Shown in pieces: positions 42,445-51,900 of a stretch of DNA of 64,000 nucleotides. Within the stretch, counting starts at the first letter, position 1. Every line of letters begins with the position of its first letter. The translations under genes and the position numbers were made by a program. The stretch comes from Bradyrhizobium sp. (GTDB lineage: Bacteria > Pseudomonadota > Alphaproteobacteria > Rhizobiales > Xanthobacteraceae): positions 62,001 through 126,000 of the forward strand of contig NZ_JACRMG010000013.1 of NCBI RefSeq assembly GCF_016219575.1, written 5' to 3'. The notes below the pieces were generated by a model. It was not told the DNA's origin. It searched no databases and saw only the letters and a list, made by a program, of their open reading frames with translations.

Positions 42445-43863
42445 TCAGGGGCAATAGTCCTCGCCATTGATGCGCAGGCAGCGCGGCGAGGCGACCATCT
42501 GCTGCCGGCCGCAGCCGTCTGGCGAAGCGATCTTCTTCAGCGCCCGCAGCGCGGCCATGGTCGGGCGGTACCAGAGGTAAGGCTCGTCCGACAGCAATGA
42601 TGCGCGGCGCAGGCCCTGGACGGTCGGCGCCTCGAAGGCGCCATTGCGCTCGCCCTGCATGCAGCCGAGCCTGAGCAGCTGCTCCTGGATCATCTGCACC
42701 AGTTCGCGGCCTTCATAGGCGGGGCCGGCGCTGTCGAGCACGGTGATCTCGCGCAAGCGGATCGCGGCCGCGCGCGCCTCTTCCGCCTCCGGCGCATCGG
42801 GAAACAGCGCGGCGACGAGGTCGTAGGCTTCCGGCGCCTGCGTCTGGGCTCGCTTTGCGCGCGACAGCACCAAAGCCGCGGCCGACGAGGCCGTCGCAGG
42901 CTCGGCAGACGCCCCCTGCCTCAGCTTCGCAACGATGCCGCGGGCTTCAGCGGCTTCCGGGCTCGACGGGAAGCGCTCGATCAGGAGTTCGTAGAGCGCG
43001 AGGTTTCCCGTCTCCTTTGCGGCCGCGAAGAGCTGCTCCGATTGCGACGGCGGCGGCGCCGGCGGCACGAAATAGAAATCGAACTCCAGCGCGGTGGACT
43101 CCCAGGGAATCTGCTGCTCCCGGGTCGAGAGCCGCACGTGGCGGCGCACGCTCTTGAAGACGTCTTCCAGCTTTTCGCCGGGCGTGGCGATGGCTTCCGC
43201 CAGCGCCCGCGTATAGGGGCTGTGCCCGTCGTCGCCGTCAAAGGCGATCTTGCCCGAGCCGGTCGAGGACGCGATGAACACGCCATACACCGCTCCCATC
43301 GGCACCAGCCCCAGCGTGCCCGATGGCGCAATGCCTGCGGGAAACGGATTGTCGCGGCAGGCGTCGACAATGAGGATGTTGAGCTGGTTGCCGGCGGATG
43401 CCAGCCGGTCGGCGACGCGCTTGAGGCTGAGCGACTGGTGCGGAATGTCGGCGCGCTTCCTGATGTCGGCGTTGACGGGCACGAGGTAGTTGAGCGAGTC
43501 ATTTTCGAGGCCGTGGCCGGCATAATAGAGCAGCGAGACCGTCTGCGGCCCACGCTGCTTCACCTTGCGCGAAAACTCCTCGACATCTGATGTCATAGAC
43601 TTGAGGTCGCGGTCGGCAACCGCGGTCACCTCGAAGCCAAGTTGCCCGAGCTTTTCCGCCATCAGCGCCGCATCGCGGCCGGGGTTATCCAGCGTGCCGA
43701 GCTTTGGGTAATTGGCATTGCCGATCACCAGCGCCAGCCGCGGCGCCGACGACGCCACCGTCCTGCGTTCGCCCGGCTTCCTCTCGCTGGCAGCCAATGA
43801 CGAGGCAACCACGAGCAGGGTCAGCAGCCCTGCAAGCACTGATCTCAGGAAGCCCTTTCGCAT
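42445..43863 (-). CDS. Exported caspase-family (peptidase C14) protein
   Basis: 472 residues from ATG 43863. A signal peptide or N-terminal anchor (MRKGFLRSVLAGLLTLLVVA) is followed by a caspase-like domain: RLALVIGNANYPKLGTLDNP, His117 in LLYYAGHGLEND and Cys169 in ILIVDACRDNPFP, so the dyad is intact. A helical repeat-like region and a C-terminal peptidoglycan-binding-like segment (ELVQMIQEQLLRLGCMQGER) follow. The open frame continues 180 codons upstream but crosses the divergent promoter. Such proteins are common in Bradyrhizobium and may process periplasmic proteins; targets are unknown. Confidence 0.85.
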   Translation of the reverse strand: MRKGFLRSVLAGLLTLLVVASSLAASERKPGERRTVASSAPRLALVIGNANYPKLGTLDNPGRDAALMAEKLGQLGFEVTAVADRDLKSMTSDVEEFSRKVKQRGPQTVSLLYYAGHGLENDSLNYLVPVNADIRKRADIPHQSLSLKRVADRLASAGNQLNILIVDACRDNPFPAGIAPSGTLGLVPMGAVYGVFIASSTGSGKIAFDGDDGHSPYTRALAEAIATPGEKLEDVFKSVRRHVRLSTREQQIPWESTALEFDFYFVPPAPPPSQSEQLFAAAKETGNLALYELLIERFPSSPEAAEARGIVAKLRQGASAEPATASSAAALVLSRAKRAQTQAPEAYDLVAALFPDAPEAEEARAAAIRLREITVLDSAGPAYEGRELVQMIQEQLLRLGCMQGERNGAFEAPTVQGLRRASLLSDEPYLWYRPTMAALRALKKIASPDGCGRQQMVASPRCLRINGEDYCP

Positions 43864-44043
43864 CGACAATGATTTCCCACCCCTCAACCTTTGCGCGATC
43901 CTAGGCGAAGGCACCTCGCCTGTCATGGCCCAGGCCCTGCCGTCAAATTGACGGTCACCGGCCAGTATGGTTGGATTTGAAAATTGATTTTCTGAATTGC
44001 CCGGCCAAGACGACCTCCTCCAGTAAAATCCCCGATCCCCCCG

Positions 44044-44631
44044 ATGCACAAGGCCCATTCCCGAAAGCCAGCCGCGGTCGCGGTCATGGCGTTGGCATGT
44101 GCGATCGGCGCCCCGCCCGCTGTTGCCGGCGTACTGAGCGGACGCGAATTCCAGAACCTGCTGGCCGGCGGGCCGGAGGGCACCACGATCGTCTTCCAGG
44201 GCGGCACCGACAAAATCTTTTATTCGCCGACCCTGAAGAACAAGCTTCGGCTCAGTTCTGAACTCGGTCCCGGCTTCCTCAAGCAGAAGATCCTGCAGAA
44301 TACCGTCACCGAGGGCGTGTTCATCGGCGCGACGATCGAGGGCGGCAAGTTGCGCACCATTTCCGGCATTGCCGGCATCGCCGCCGACAACGAGAGCGGC
44401 CACGGCGTGCTGACGCTGCTGCAGACCTTTCCCGAGGACACCAACATCAAGGCCTTCCAGAAGCGCGACCGGCTTTACTCGGTCGTCATCGTCGAGGACG
44501 CGCCGAGCGGGGTCGTGTGCCGCAGGTCACATTGGGAGAAGCTGTTCGCACTTAAAGGTGAACCCAAGCTGACGACGGTGCCGTGCGAATTCATCGTGGG
44601 CAACACCGTTGCGCCAGCGGGGTCGCAGTAG
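44044..44631 (+). CDS. Exported hypothetical protein
   Basis: 195 residues with a clear signal peptide (KPAAVAVMALACAIGAPPAVA). The mature part starts GVLSGREFQNLLAGGPEGTT and continues IVFQGGTDKIFYSP; two Cys (in GVVCRRSHW and TVPCEFIVG) could form a disulfide. No named domain recognised. It is divergent from the caspase-like gene and followed after 47 bases by another small exported protein, so the three may work together in the envelope. Confidence 0.75.
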   Translation: MHKAHSRKPAAVAVMALACAIGAPPAVAGVLSGREFQNLLAGGPEGTTIVFQGGTDKIFYSPTLKNKLRLSSELGPGFLKQKILQNTVTEGVFIGATIEGGKLRTISGIAGIAADNESGHGVLTLLQTFPEDTNIKAFQKRDRLYSVVIVEDAPSGVVCRRSHWEKLFALKGEPKLTTVPCEFIVGNTVAPAGSQ

Positions 44632-44678
44632 ACGGATCCGAATTGGCGGATACCGCACTGCAAACAGGGGGAAGTCAA

Positions 44679-45074
44679 ATGCAACTACAATTCCTAGCGC
44701 GTTATGCGCGAGCCGTCGCTCTATTGATGGCGGTCGTATTCGGTGCGCTTCTCGCAGGTCAAGGCACCGCAAGCGCAGCTTGCGACGCCCTGGCCGGCAA
44801 GGAGCTCTATAACTGTCTGGCCAACAAGCTGGACAAGACGAGCGTCTATACCGCCTACCGCTCGCCCGAGGCCCAGGCTGCGTTGCAGAAGGCCGCCTCG
44901 CAGCTGCGAGTCGCCACCAACAAGGCCCAGGCCCTTTCGGCCATTTCGCAGGCCCGGTCGGTGGTGGCCGGAATCATGCGGCGGATCGGATCGGCCGGTC
45001 AGGAGGGCTCGGACCTTGCCAAAGTCACCGGGGTGCTTGCCTACGCGGCGCGGCTGATCCAGCAGAAGGGGTAG
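44679..45074 (+). CDS. Small exported helical protein
   Basis: 131 residues from ATG 44679 with GGGGGAAG upstream. Signal peptide ALLMAVVFGALLAGQGTASA, then CDALAGKELYNCLANKLDKT (two Cys likely paired) and Ala/Gln-rich helices. Function unknown. Downstream there is a hairpin (45089-45130) and a 16-base repeat of its own 3' end (45150-45165). Confidence 0.72.
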   Translation: MQLQFLARYARAVALLMAVVFGALLAGQGTASAACDALAGKELYNCLANKLDKTSVYTAYRSPEAQAALQKAASQLRVATNKAQALSAISQARSVVAGIMRRIGSAGQEGSDLAKVTGVLAYAARLIQQKG

Positions 45075-45088
45075 CAAGCCGGGTTCAG

Positions 45089-45130
45089 CGGGGTAACGGT
45101 GTCGGGCGGAGCTCAGATGTCGTTACCCCG
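45089..45130 (+). terminator. Long-loop hairpin after the small exported gene
   Basis: CGGGGTAACG (45089-45098) pairs perfectly with CGTTACCCCG (45121-45130), 22-base loop. There is no T-tract, so it may be a Rho-dependent or mRNA-stabilising end rather than a classical terminator. Confidence 0.45.
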
Positions 45131-45277
45131 GCGCGGCCGCGCCGCGGCGCTGATCCAGCAGAAGGCATGAATCCACGGTCCAGGCGCGCGGGCAGCGCTG
45201 CGGCGCTGTAACATGCGCGCATATCGCAATTCAGCATTTCCGCACCGCACGGGCGTGCGCATCTGCTGGAAACACGG

Positions 45278-46006
45278 GTGGATTTCATGGACCAGGCCGA
45301 TCAAGCGACCCTGATTTTTCGCTGTCCGCGCGAACTCGACGGTATCCTGCCGCGGCCGATCCCGGCCGTGCACGGCCTGCCCGACTGGTTCAAGGCCCTG
45401 CCGCAAAAGGCGTTCAACCCGACCATGGGCGCCGAAGCCCAGACGGTGAAGAAATGCCCGCCCTTCATCGATGCCATGACGCACGGGTTCCTGATTCCGT
45501 TGCCGGTCGACCTCGAGGTGCGGGACGGCGAATTTTCCTGGAAGTTCGATGTCCCCGATGGATTCTTCAGCGAATATTCGCATTCGCCGATCGGGTTTCA
45601 CGATTCCAGCCAGATCGCCGGCACGCCGTTTTTCGACGAGGACCGCTTCATCATCAAGTTCAACAATTTCTGGACCATCGAGGCGCCGGCGGGCTACTCG
45701 ATCTTCTTCACCCACCCGGTCAACCGCGCCGACCTGCCGTTCACGACACTGACCGGCCTGGTCGATTGCGACAGTTTTCACGACAGCCCCGTCAATTTTC
45801 CGGCGCGCTGGCACGATGCCGCCTTCAACGGAATCCTCCCGAAAGGCACGCCGGTGGCGCAATGCCTGCCGATCAGGCGCGAGAGCTGGACCGGCCGGTT
45901 CGAAACTTTTTCCACGGAAGAAACCGAGCAGATGATCCGGACGCGCGAGGCGATCGGACAGGACGCCGACGTGTATCGCCGGCGTTTTCGGACGCCGAAG
46001 CGCTAA
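45278..46006 (+). CDS. Conserved hypothetical protein next to the lanthipeptide locus
   Basis: About 242 residues, cytoplasmic, no signal peptide. I cannot name the family with confidence; it resembles uncharacterised proteins of DUF6065 type. Visible features: ATLIFRCPRELDGILPRPIP, GLPDWFKALPQKAF, an aromatic-rich central region (FDVPDGFFSEYSHSPIGFHD, FIIKFNNFWTIEAPAGYSIF) and FHDSPVNFPARWHDAAFNG. Its all-beta look and conserved His/Asp could suit a cupin-like or binding fold. The start is GTG 45278 or ATG 45287. Its end nearly meets the convergent TPR gene (stops 46006 and 46003). Confidence 0.75.
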   Translation: MDFMDQADQATLIFRCPRELDGILPRPIPAVHGLPDWFKALPQKAFNPTMGAEAQTVKKCPPFIDAMTHGFLIPLPVDLEVRDGEFSWKFDVPDGFFSEYSHSPIGFHDSSQIAGTPFFDEDRFIIKFNNFWTIEAPAGYSIFFTHPVNRADLPFTTLTGLVDCDSFHDSPVNFPARWHDAAFNGILPKGTPVAQCLPIRRESWTGRFETFSTEETEQMIRTREAIGQDADVYRRRFRTPKR

Positions 46007-46659
46007 TCCTCGGCTTCAGGCATTCGCAGAAATCGCGCGGCGTCGCTCGGTCTCAGCCAAAACCGGCCGCGCGAGGCCGCCGAGAGCGAGGTCAGCGCGG
46101 TGCCGTAGCGCGCGGCATCACCGCGCGCCGCCATGCGGAAACACTCGTAGCCGGCATCGAGCTGGCCGAGCTCCAGCAGGCAATGGCCGAGATTGAGCCA
46201 GGCCCCCGCATCGTTCGGGCGGATGGCGAGATAGCGCCGAAAGCCTTCGGCGGCCGGTTCATTCTCGCCGAGTTCCTGATGCGCCTTGGCAAGGCCGAAC
46301 AGGGCGGTGTGAGAATGCGGGGAAATGTCGAGCGCCCGCGCGAAGGCGACCATGGCGCCGGTGCAGTCCCGGCGGGAGAGCCGGGCATAACCGAGCTGGA
46401 TGGAGATTTCCGGTCTCGACGGCGCGACCTCGACACCGCGCCCGAGCACGTCGACCGCCTCGTCGTAGCGGCCCTGCACGGTCAAGGCGTAACCCAGGAC
46501 GTATAGCGCGCCGGCATGGCGCGGATCGGCTTCGAGCACCTCGGCCGCCAACCGCGCTGCGTCACCGGCACGGCCCTCGTCCAGCGCAAGCATGGCTTGC
46601 GCCGGCAAATCGTCGGGGCCGCTGCCGACATTGCCCGTGTCAGAACGTTCATCCGCCAT
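46003..46659 (-). CDS. TPR-repeat protein co-transcribed with the exporter
   Basis: 218 residues from ATG 46659, which overlaps the exporter stop by 11 bases, so the two are translationally coupled. Several TPR units are visible (ARLAAEVLEADPRHAGALYV, YDEAVDVLGRGVEVAPSRPE, AMVAFARALDISPHSHTALF, AAEGFRRYLAIRPNDAGAWL). No signal peptide or catalytic domain. It probably scaffolds a protein complex; linkage to the ABC exporter and lanthipeptide genes is by position only. Confidence 0.85.
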   Translation of the reverse strand: MADERSDTGNVGSGPDDLPAQAMLALDEGRAGDAARLAAEVLEADPRHAGALYVLGYALTVQGRYDEAVDVLGRGVEVAPSRPEISIQLGYARLSRRDCTGAMVAFARALDISPHSHTALFGLAKAHQELGENEPAAEGFRRYLAIRPNDAGAWLNLGHCLLELGQLDAGYECFRMAARGDAARYGTALTSLSAASRGRFWLRPSDAARFLRMPEAED

Positions 46660-48505
46660 CGCCGGCCTCGCTCTGATGACGCCACATGCCGGCATAAAGT
46701 CCGCCTTTCGCCAGCAAGGCCTGGTGCGTGCCGCGCTCGGCGACCACCCCTCGATCGAGAACGATGATCTCGTCGGCGCCAACGACGGTAGAAAGCCGGT
46801 GGGCGATGATCAAGGCGGTCCGGTTGCGCGAGACCGTTTCCAGCGCGCCCTGGATTTCCTTCTCCGTCCTGGTATCGAGTGCGGACGTTGCCTCGTCGAG
46901 CACGAGTATGCGCGGATTCTTCAGAATCGTGCGCGCGATGGCGACGCGCTGCTTTTCGCCGCCCGACAGTTTCAGGCCCCGCTCGCCGACCTCGGTCTCG
47001 TAGCCGTCGGGCGCAGCGCGAATGAGCCCGTCGAGTTGCGCATGCCGGGCGGCGTCCTCGACCTCCGCGTCGGTTGCCGACATGCGGCCATAGCGGATGT
47101 TTTCGCGCAGGGTGTCGTTGAACAGCACGGTGTCCTGCGGCACGATGCCGATCGCCGCGCGCAGGGAAGCCTGCGTCACCTCGCCGACATCCTGTCCGTC
47201 GATCTGTACCCGGCCCGAAGTCGCGTCGTACAGGCGAAAGAGCAGCCGTGCGATGGTCGATTTGCCCGACCCGGACGGACCGACGACGGCGAGAGACTTG
47301 CCCGACGGCACGTCGAAGCTGACGCCGTTGAGGATTGTGCGCCCCGGCTCATAGGCGAACACCACATTGTCAAAGCGGATCACGCCGCTTCCGGCCTTCA
47401 GGGGTTGCGCCGTAGCGCGGTCCTCGATCTCGGGTTCCTCCGCCAGCACCGACCGCATCGCCTCGATATCGGTCGCCGCCTGCTTGACCTCGCGATAGGC
47501 GAGGCCGACGAAATACAGCGGCTGATAGAGCTGGAGCATCATGGCATTGATCAGCACGAAGTCGCCGACCGTCTTGGTGCCGGCCTTGACCTCGAGCACG
47601 CACATCACCATGGCGACGCCGAGACCCGCGGTGAACAGGATGGTGTTCGCCGTGTTCGTCATCGACAGCGACGTGATCGCCTTGACGCTCGCATCCTCGT
47701 AACGCTGCATCATGGAATCGTAGCGCCGGATCTCGCGGTCCTCGTTGCCGAAATATTTCACCGCTTCATAGTTGATCAGCGCATCGACCGCCCGCGAATT
47801 CGCTTCCGTGTCGGCGCTGTTGACGATGCGGCGGATGCCGAGCCGGGTTTCGGTCAACCGCCAGGTCAGGACGACGTAGCCTATGACGGTGAGCAGGACA
47901 GTGACGACATAGCGCCAGTCGAACTGCCACATCATATAACCGGCGATCAGCAGCAGTTCGACGAAGGTCGGCAGCAACTGCATCGCGACCAGCCGGACGA
48001 TGATCTCGACGCCGTTGCGGCCGCGCTCGAGCACCTGGCTCAGGCCGCCGATCTTGCGCTCGAGATGGAAGCGCAGCGACAATTCATGCAGATGGGCGAA
48101 GGTCTTCACCGCCATGCGCCGCACCGCATGCATCGTGACCCTGCCGAACAGGCCGTCGCGCAACTGCGTCAGCGCCGATTCCAGAACGCGGGCGATGCAA
48201 TACGCAGCGACCAGCGCCGCCGGCGCACCCAGCAGCCATAGCGTCCACTGCGACCCCGCCATCGGCGGCTTTTCCAGATCACCGACCAGCGCGTCGGTGA
48301 TCAGCTTGAAAAGCAGGGGAATGGAAAGCGTCGCCAGCTTCGTCGCCAGCAGCAGCAGCAATGCTACGACCACCCGCAACTGCAGATCGGGCCGGTCGCG
48401 GGGCCAGATATAGGGCAGCAGCGGGACGATCATGGATGACATCGCCCGCCGCCCCCGGGGCGGAGCAGGCATGCCGTCACCATCGCTTTCGCTCTCAGCG
48501 GTCAT
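46649..48505 (-). CDS. Atm1/HMT1-type ABC exporter
   Basis: 618 residues, a half-transporter with six membrane spans followed by an ATPase. The segment NYEAVKYFGNEDREIRRYDS is the hallmark of the Atm1/ABCB7 family. Walker A VGPSGSGKSTIARLL, signature KLSGGEKQRVAIARTIL, Walker B ILVLDEATSALD. There is no N-terminal C39 peptidase domain, so it cannot itself remove a double-glycine leader. It is divergent from the candidate precursor peptide and LanM across 122 bases, so it may export the lanthipeptide, but Atm1-type glutathione-conjugate export is equally possible. Confidence 0.88.
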   Translation of the reverse strand: MTAESESDGDGMPAPPRGRRAMSSMIVPLLPYIWPRDRPDLQLRVVVALLLLLATKLATLSIPLLFKLITDALVGDLEKPPMAGSQWTLWLLGAPAALVAAYCIARVLESALTQLRDGLFGRVTMHAVRRMAVKTFAHLHELSLRFHLERKIGGLSQVLERGRNGVEIIVRLVAMQLLPTFVELLLIAGYMMWQFDWRYVVTVLLTVIGYVVLTWRLTETRLGIRRIVNSADTEANSRAVDALINYEAVKYFGNEDREIRRYDSMMQRYEDASVKAITSLSMTNTANTILFTAGLGVAMVMCVLEVKAGTKTVGDFVLINAMMLQLYQPLYFVGLAYREVKQAATDIEAMRSVLAEEPEIEDRATAQPLKAGSGVIRFDNVVFAYEPGRTILNGVSFDVPSGKSLAVVGPSGSGKSTIARLLFRLYDATSGRVQIDGQDVGEVTQASLRAAIGIVPQDTVLFNDTLRENIRYGRMSATDAEVEDAARHAQLDGLIRAAPDGYETEVGERGLKLSGGEKQRVAIARTILKNPRILVLDEATSALDTRTEKEIQGALETVSRNRTALIIAHRLSTVVGADEIIVLDRGVVAERGTHQALLAKGGLYAGMWRHQSEAGDGG

Positions 48506-48627
48506 TAGTCCCCGTGCCGGAATTGACAGCGAGCGGTCGCAGTCTAGACTGGTTCCGGCCCCATTGACGAACGAGGGTGACGCCTTCTTGGGGGCTGGCC
48601 GTTACCCGTCAAGGTAAGGACATCTCG

Positions 48628-48828
48628 ATGCCTGGCTCTGAAAAGAACCGCGAGGTTGGCGTTCGTACGTTTGTTCTGCCGCCGCTGCTGACGCAGCACG
48701 CGCTTCCCGCGGACATCGAGGCGGCGAGGCGTCCGGCCGCCCGGATGGAGGGGTCGTGCAAGAATTCGACGCCAAAGACCCTGAATAACTGCTTTTATCG
48801 GGCTCGCGGGGCGTTGGCTCCGGAATAG
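48628..48828 (+). CDS. Candidate lanthipeptide precursor peptide
   Basis: 66 residues, with AAGGTAAGGA upstream. The N-terminal part (REVGVRTFVLPPLLTQHALP) could serve as leader. The C-terminal part, GSCKNSTPKTLNNCFYRARG, has Cys44 and Cys55 with Ser43, Ser47, Thr48 and Thr51 between or beside them, as needed for lanthionine rings. It is the first gene after the divergent promoter and is separated from LanM by a perfect 10-base hairpin. It does not match a known leader family, and there is no double-glycine cleavage site, so the assignment rests on position and composition. Confidence 0.5.
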   Translation: MPGSEKNREVGVRTFVLPPLLTQHALPADIEAARRPAARMEGSCKNSTPKTLNNCFYRARGALAPE

Positions 48829-48860
48829 CGCGAAACTGGCTGACGGTGCGATCGACTTGC

Positions 48861-48891
48861 GCTCCGCCTGCGGGGTTACTTCAGGCGGAGC
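48861..48891 (+). promoter_or_regulatory. Perfect hairpin between candidate precursor and LanM
   Basis: GCTCCGCCTG (48861-48870) pairs with CAGGCGGAGC (48882-48891), 11-base loop. It has no T-tract. Lanthipeptide operons often carry such a read-through hairpin after the precursor gene, giving more peptide than synthetase mRNA. Confidence 0.6.
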
Positions 48892-48969
48892 AATGTTGCG
48901 CTTGTCGCTGGCCGATGGAGACCAGCTCTCCCGCCCAAGGCGATCGAACCCATAGGGGAGCCCGGGCCT

Positions 48970-51900
48970 TTGCTCTCGCCAGATCGGTTCGCACGAATCG
49001 CCATCAACTCCCTGTCGATCCGGGAACGGATCGCAGCCGGCCTCGGCGCGGAGGGTTTGACCGAGCCGCCAGAGGTCGCCGCCAGGCTCAGGGAATGGCG
49101 AGGCGCCGCCGCCGAGGGTGATGAGGCCCTCTTCCTCGCGCGGCTCGCGCGAGACGGGCTGGACCTTGCCGGCGCCCGATCCCTGTTGGCACGACCCGAA
49201 ATCCCTGCGGACTTCGCGCTGCCCGAATGGTGCCATGTCCTCGGCCGGGTGCTGGACGCGACGCCGCGATTGCGCGACGCCGCGCTGGCGCCGGACGCGG
49301 CACTGACTTTCCGCTATCTGCGGCCACACGAGCCGCTGCCGTTCGAAGAACTGTTCGTGCCGTTTGTCGAAACGGCGCGCGCCCTGCTGTCCGAACGCGG
49401 GGCGAGCGCCCTTCCCGCCGGCGTGCTGGACATTTTCGCGCGCGACCTGGTGCAAGGGCTTGTCGAGATCGCCGCGCGGGTACTCGCCGTGGAATTTCGC
49501 ACCTTTCTGGCGAGCCTCCAGTTCGACGATGACGGCGATACGGATGTCGCACCGGGCCCGGAGTCGCGCGAGCAATACCGCCGCTTCGTCGCGGCAACCT
49601 ACCGGGATGGCTGGTATCAGCTGTTCGAGGAAAACTGCGTCATGGCCCGGCTGCTGGCGACTGCGCTTTCGCAATGGGTCCGCAACGTCGGCGAATTCGA
49701 TAAAAGGCTGTTCGAGGATCTCCCCGAAATCGAACGAGCATTCGGCCGGCAAAAGCCGTCGGGTCGGCTCATCGCAGTGGAGACCGGTCTTTCCGATCCG
49801 CATGACGGCGGCCGCACGGTCGTCTCGGTCGAATTTTCGTCCGGACTCAGGATCATCTACAAGCCGCGGAGTCTCGGCGTCGAGCGCGCGTATTTCGATT
49901 TCGCCGCCGCGATCAACCGCCTCGACGTCCTGCTGCCGTTTCGGATCCTGACAATTCTCGATCGCGGCGATTATGGCTGGGTCGAGTTTGTCGAACACCG
50001 GTCATGCGCCAGCGAGGAGGAAGTCCGCCGTTACTACCGGCGGTCGGGAAATCTGCTCTGCCTGGTCTATGCTCTCAATGGCAGCGACTTCCATTTCGAA
50101 AACCTGATCGCCGCCGGTGAGCATCCCGTGCCGATCGATCTGGAGACGATCTGTCATCACCGGATGGAAATCGGCGGCGGCGACGACGTCGACGAGATGA
50201 CGGAGCGGTTGCGCCTCTCGGTGCTGGCGACGGACCTGCTGCCCGATCCCGTCAAGCTGGATCACCAGTATTTCGATATTTCCGCGTTTGCGCATTCCGA
50301 CGCGGAAGAAGGCGAAGCCGACGTCGTGATCTGGAAGCGCGTCAACACCGACGGCATGGACTATGTCTGCGAAAGGCAGCCGCCACGACCCGCCCGCAAT
50401 CTGCCGAAGCTGAACGGCAAGACTGCCGTTCTGGACAGCTACACGACCATCATCCTGGAAGGCTTCGAGGAGGCTTATCGTTTCCTGCAGCAGAAAGCCG
50501 ATTTGCTGCTCGACGAGACCGGGCCGCTGCGGGCGATGTTTTCGCACCATTCCCGGTTCATCTACCGGCCGACCGCCCTGTATTCGCTGATCCTGCAAAG
50601 GGCGTTGCACCCTTCCTATGTCCGCGATGGCGTCGATTTCGCCCTGCAATTCGAGGTGCTGGCGCGGAAGCTGATCGAGGCGCCGGACAGACCGATGACC
50701 TGGCCGCTGATAGAGGCCGAAATGGCTTCGCTGTGGCAACTGGATATTCCGAGGTTTACGGCGCGCGGCGACGAAACCGCCCTGAGACTGGGACCTGAAA
50801 ATTCGGTTGCAGGGTGTTTTGCCGATTCCGCGTGGAACGCAACCCGCGCGAAGATCAGGGGTCTGAACGAATCCGATCTGCGATGGCAACGCAGCCTGAT
50901 CGCCGGCTCCTTCGATGTCCGCAGCGCAAACCTCGGAACCGATCCGGCGACAGCGCGCGAAGAGTTCGGCGATATCGAGCCTTTGGCAGAAGACGCGCTG
51001 CTCAGCGTCGCCGTCGATCTGGCCAACGAGATTGAAGCGAAGGCCTTGCGCCAGAGCAACGGCGACCTCGGCTGGATGGTGCTGCATTATTCGCCGGCGG
51101 CCGCGCGATACACCCTGCAGCCGATGGAGAACGATCTCTACAACGGTCGCGCCGGCGTCGGTCTCTTCTTCGCGGCACTGGAGAAATTCCTGCCGGGGTC
51201 GACGTACCGCGCTTTGGCCCATGCCGCGCTGAAACCCGTGCGGCGCTGGATCAGGACGGCCCCCGACGCCGAGCTGATGGAGTTCGGCTTTGGTGGCTAT
51301 GCCGGGCTGGCCTCGATTGCCTATGGACTGACGAAGGCGGGGCAGCTTCTGGGAGAAGACGATCTGATCGCGGACGCGGCGATCGCAGCGCGGCGGATTC
51401 GCAGCACGCAGATCGAAAAGGACGACAGTCTAGATGCCATGAGCGGTGCGGCCGGCGCCATTCCCGCTTTGCTGGCCTGCTACGCGGCGACCGCCGACGA
51501 GAAGATTCTTGCGACCGCCGTCGCCTGCGGCCGCCACCTCCTGCAGCGGCGCGTACCCGACCAATTCGGCTTCAGGACCTGGCCGACGCTGGAGCAGCGT
51601 CACATCACCGGCTTTTCCCACGGCGCTGCCGGCATCGCCTATGCGCTGCTGCAGCTGTACAAGGTGACGGGCGATGCCGGGTTCTACGAGGCGGCGGCCG
51701 ATGCCATCGGATTTGAGGGGCGCGCCTTCGTGGCGGATCACAACAACTGGCAGGACTACCGGCGCGCCGCGACCGGGCTCGCGCAAGGTCCGCAGTTCTG
51801 CATGGCATGGTGCCATGGCGCGCCGGGCATCGGCCTCGGACGGATCGCAGCGCTGGATGTGATGGACACAAGCGAGGTGCGGCGCGACATCGAGGCCGCG

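Noticed and set aside
46649..48505. Exporter as a bacteriocin transporter with built-in peptidase (PCAT)
   Set aside because: The N-terminus has no C39 domain and the sequence carries Atm1-family hallmarks instead.
48544..49998. 484-residue minus-strand frame opposite the precursor and LanM start
   Set aside because: Antisense to LanM, with repetitive Arg/Gly/Gln composition typical of shadows in GC-rich DNA; no domain visible.
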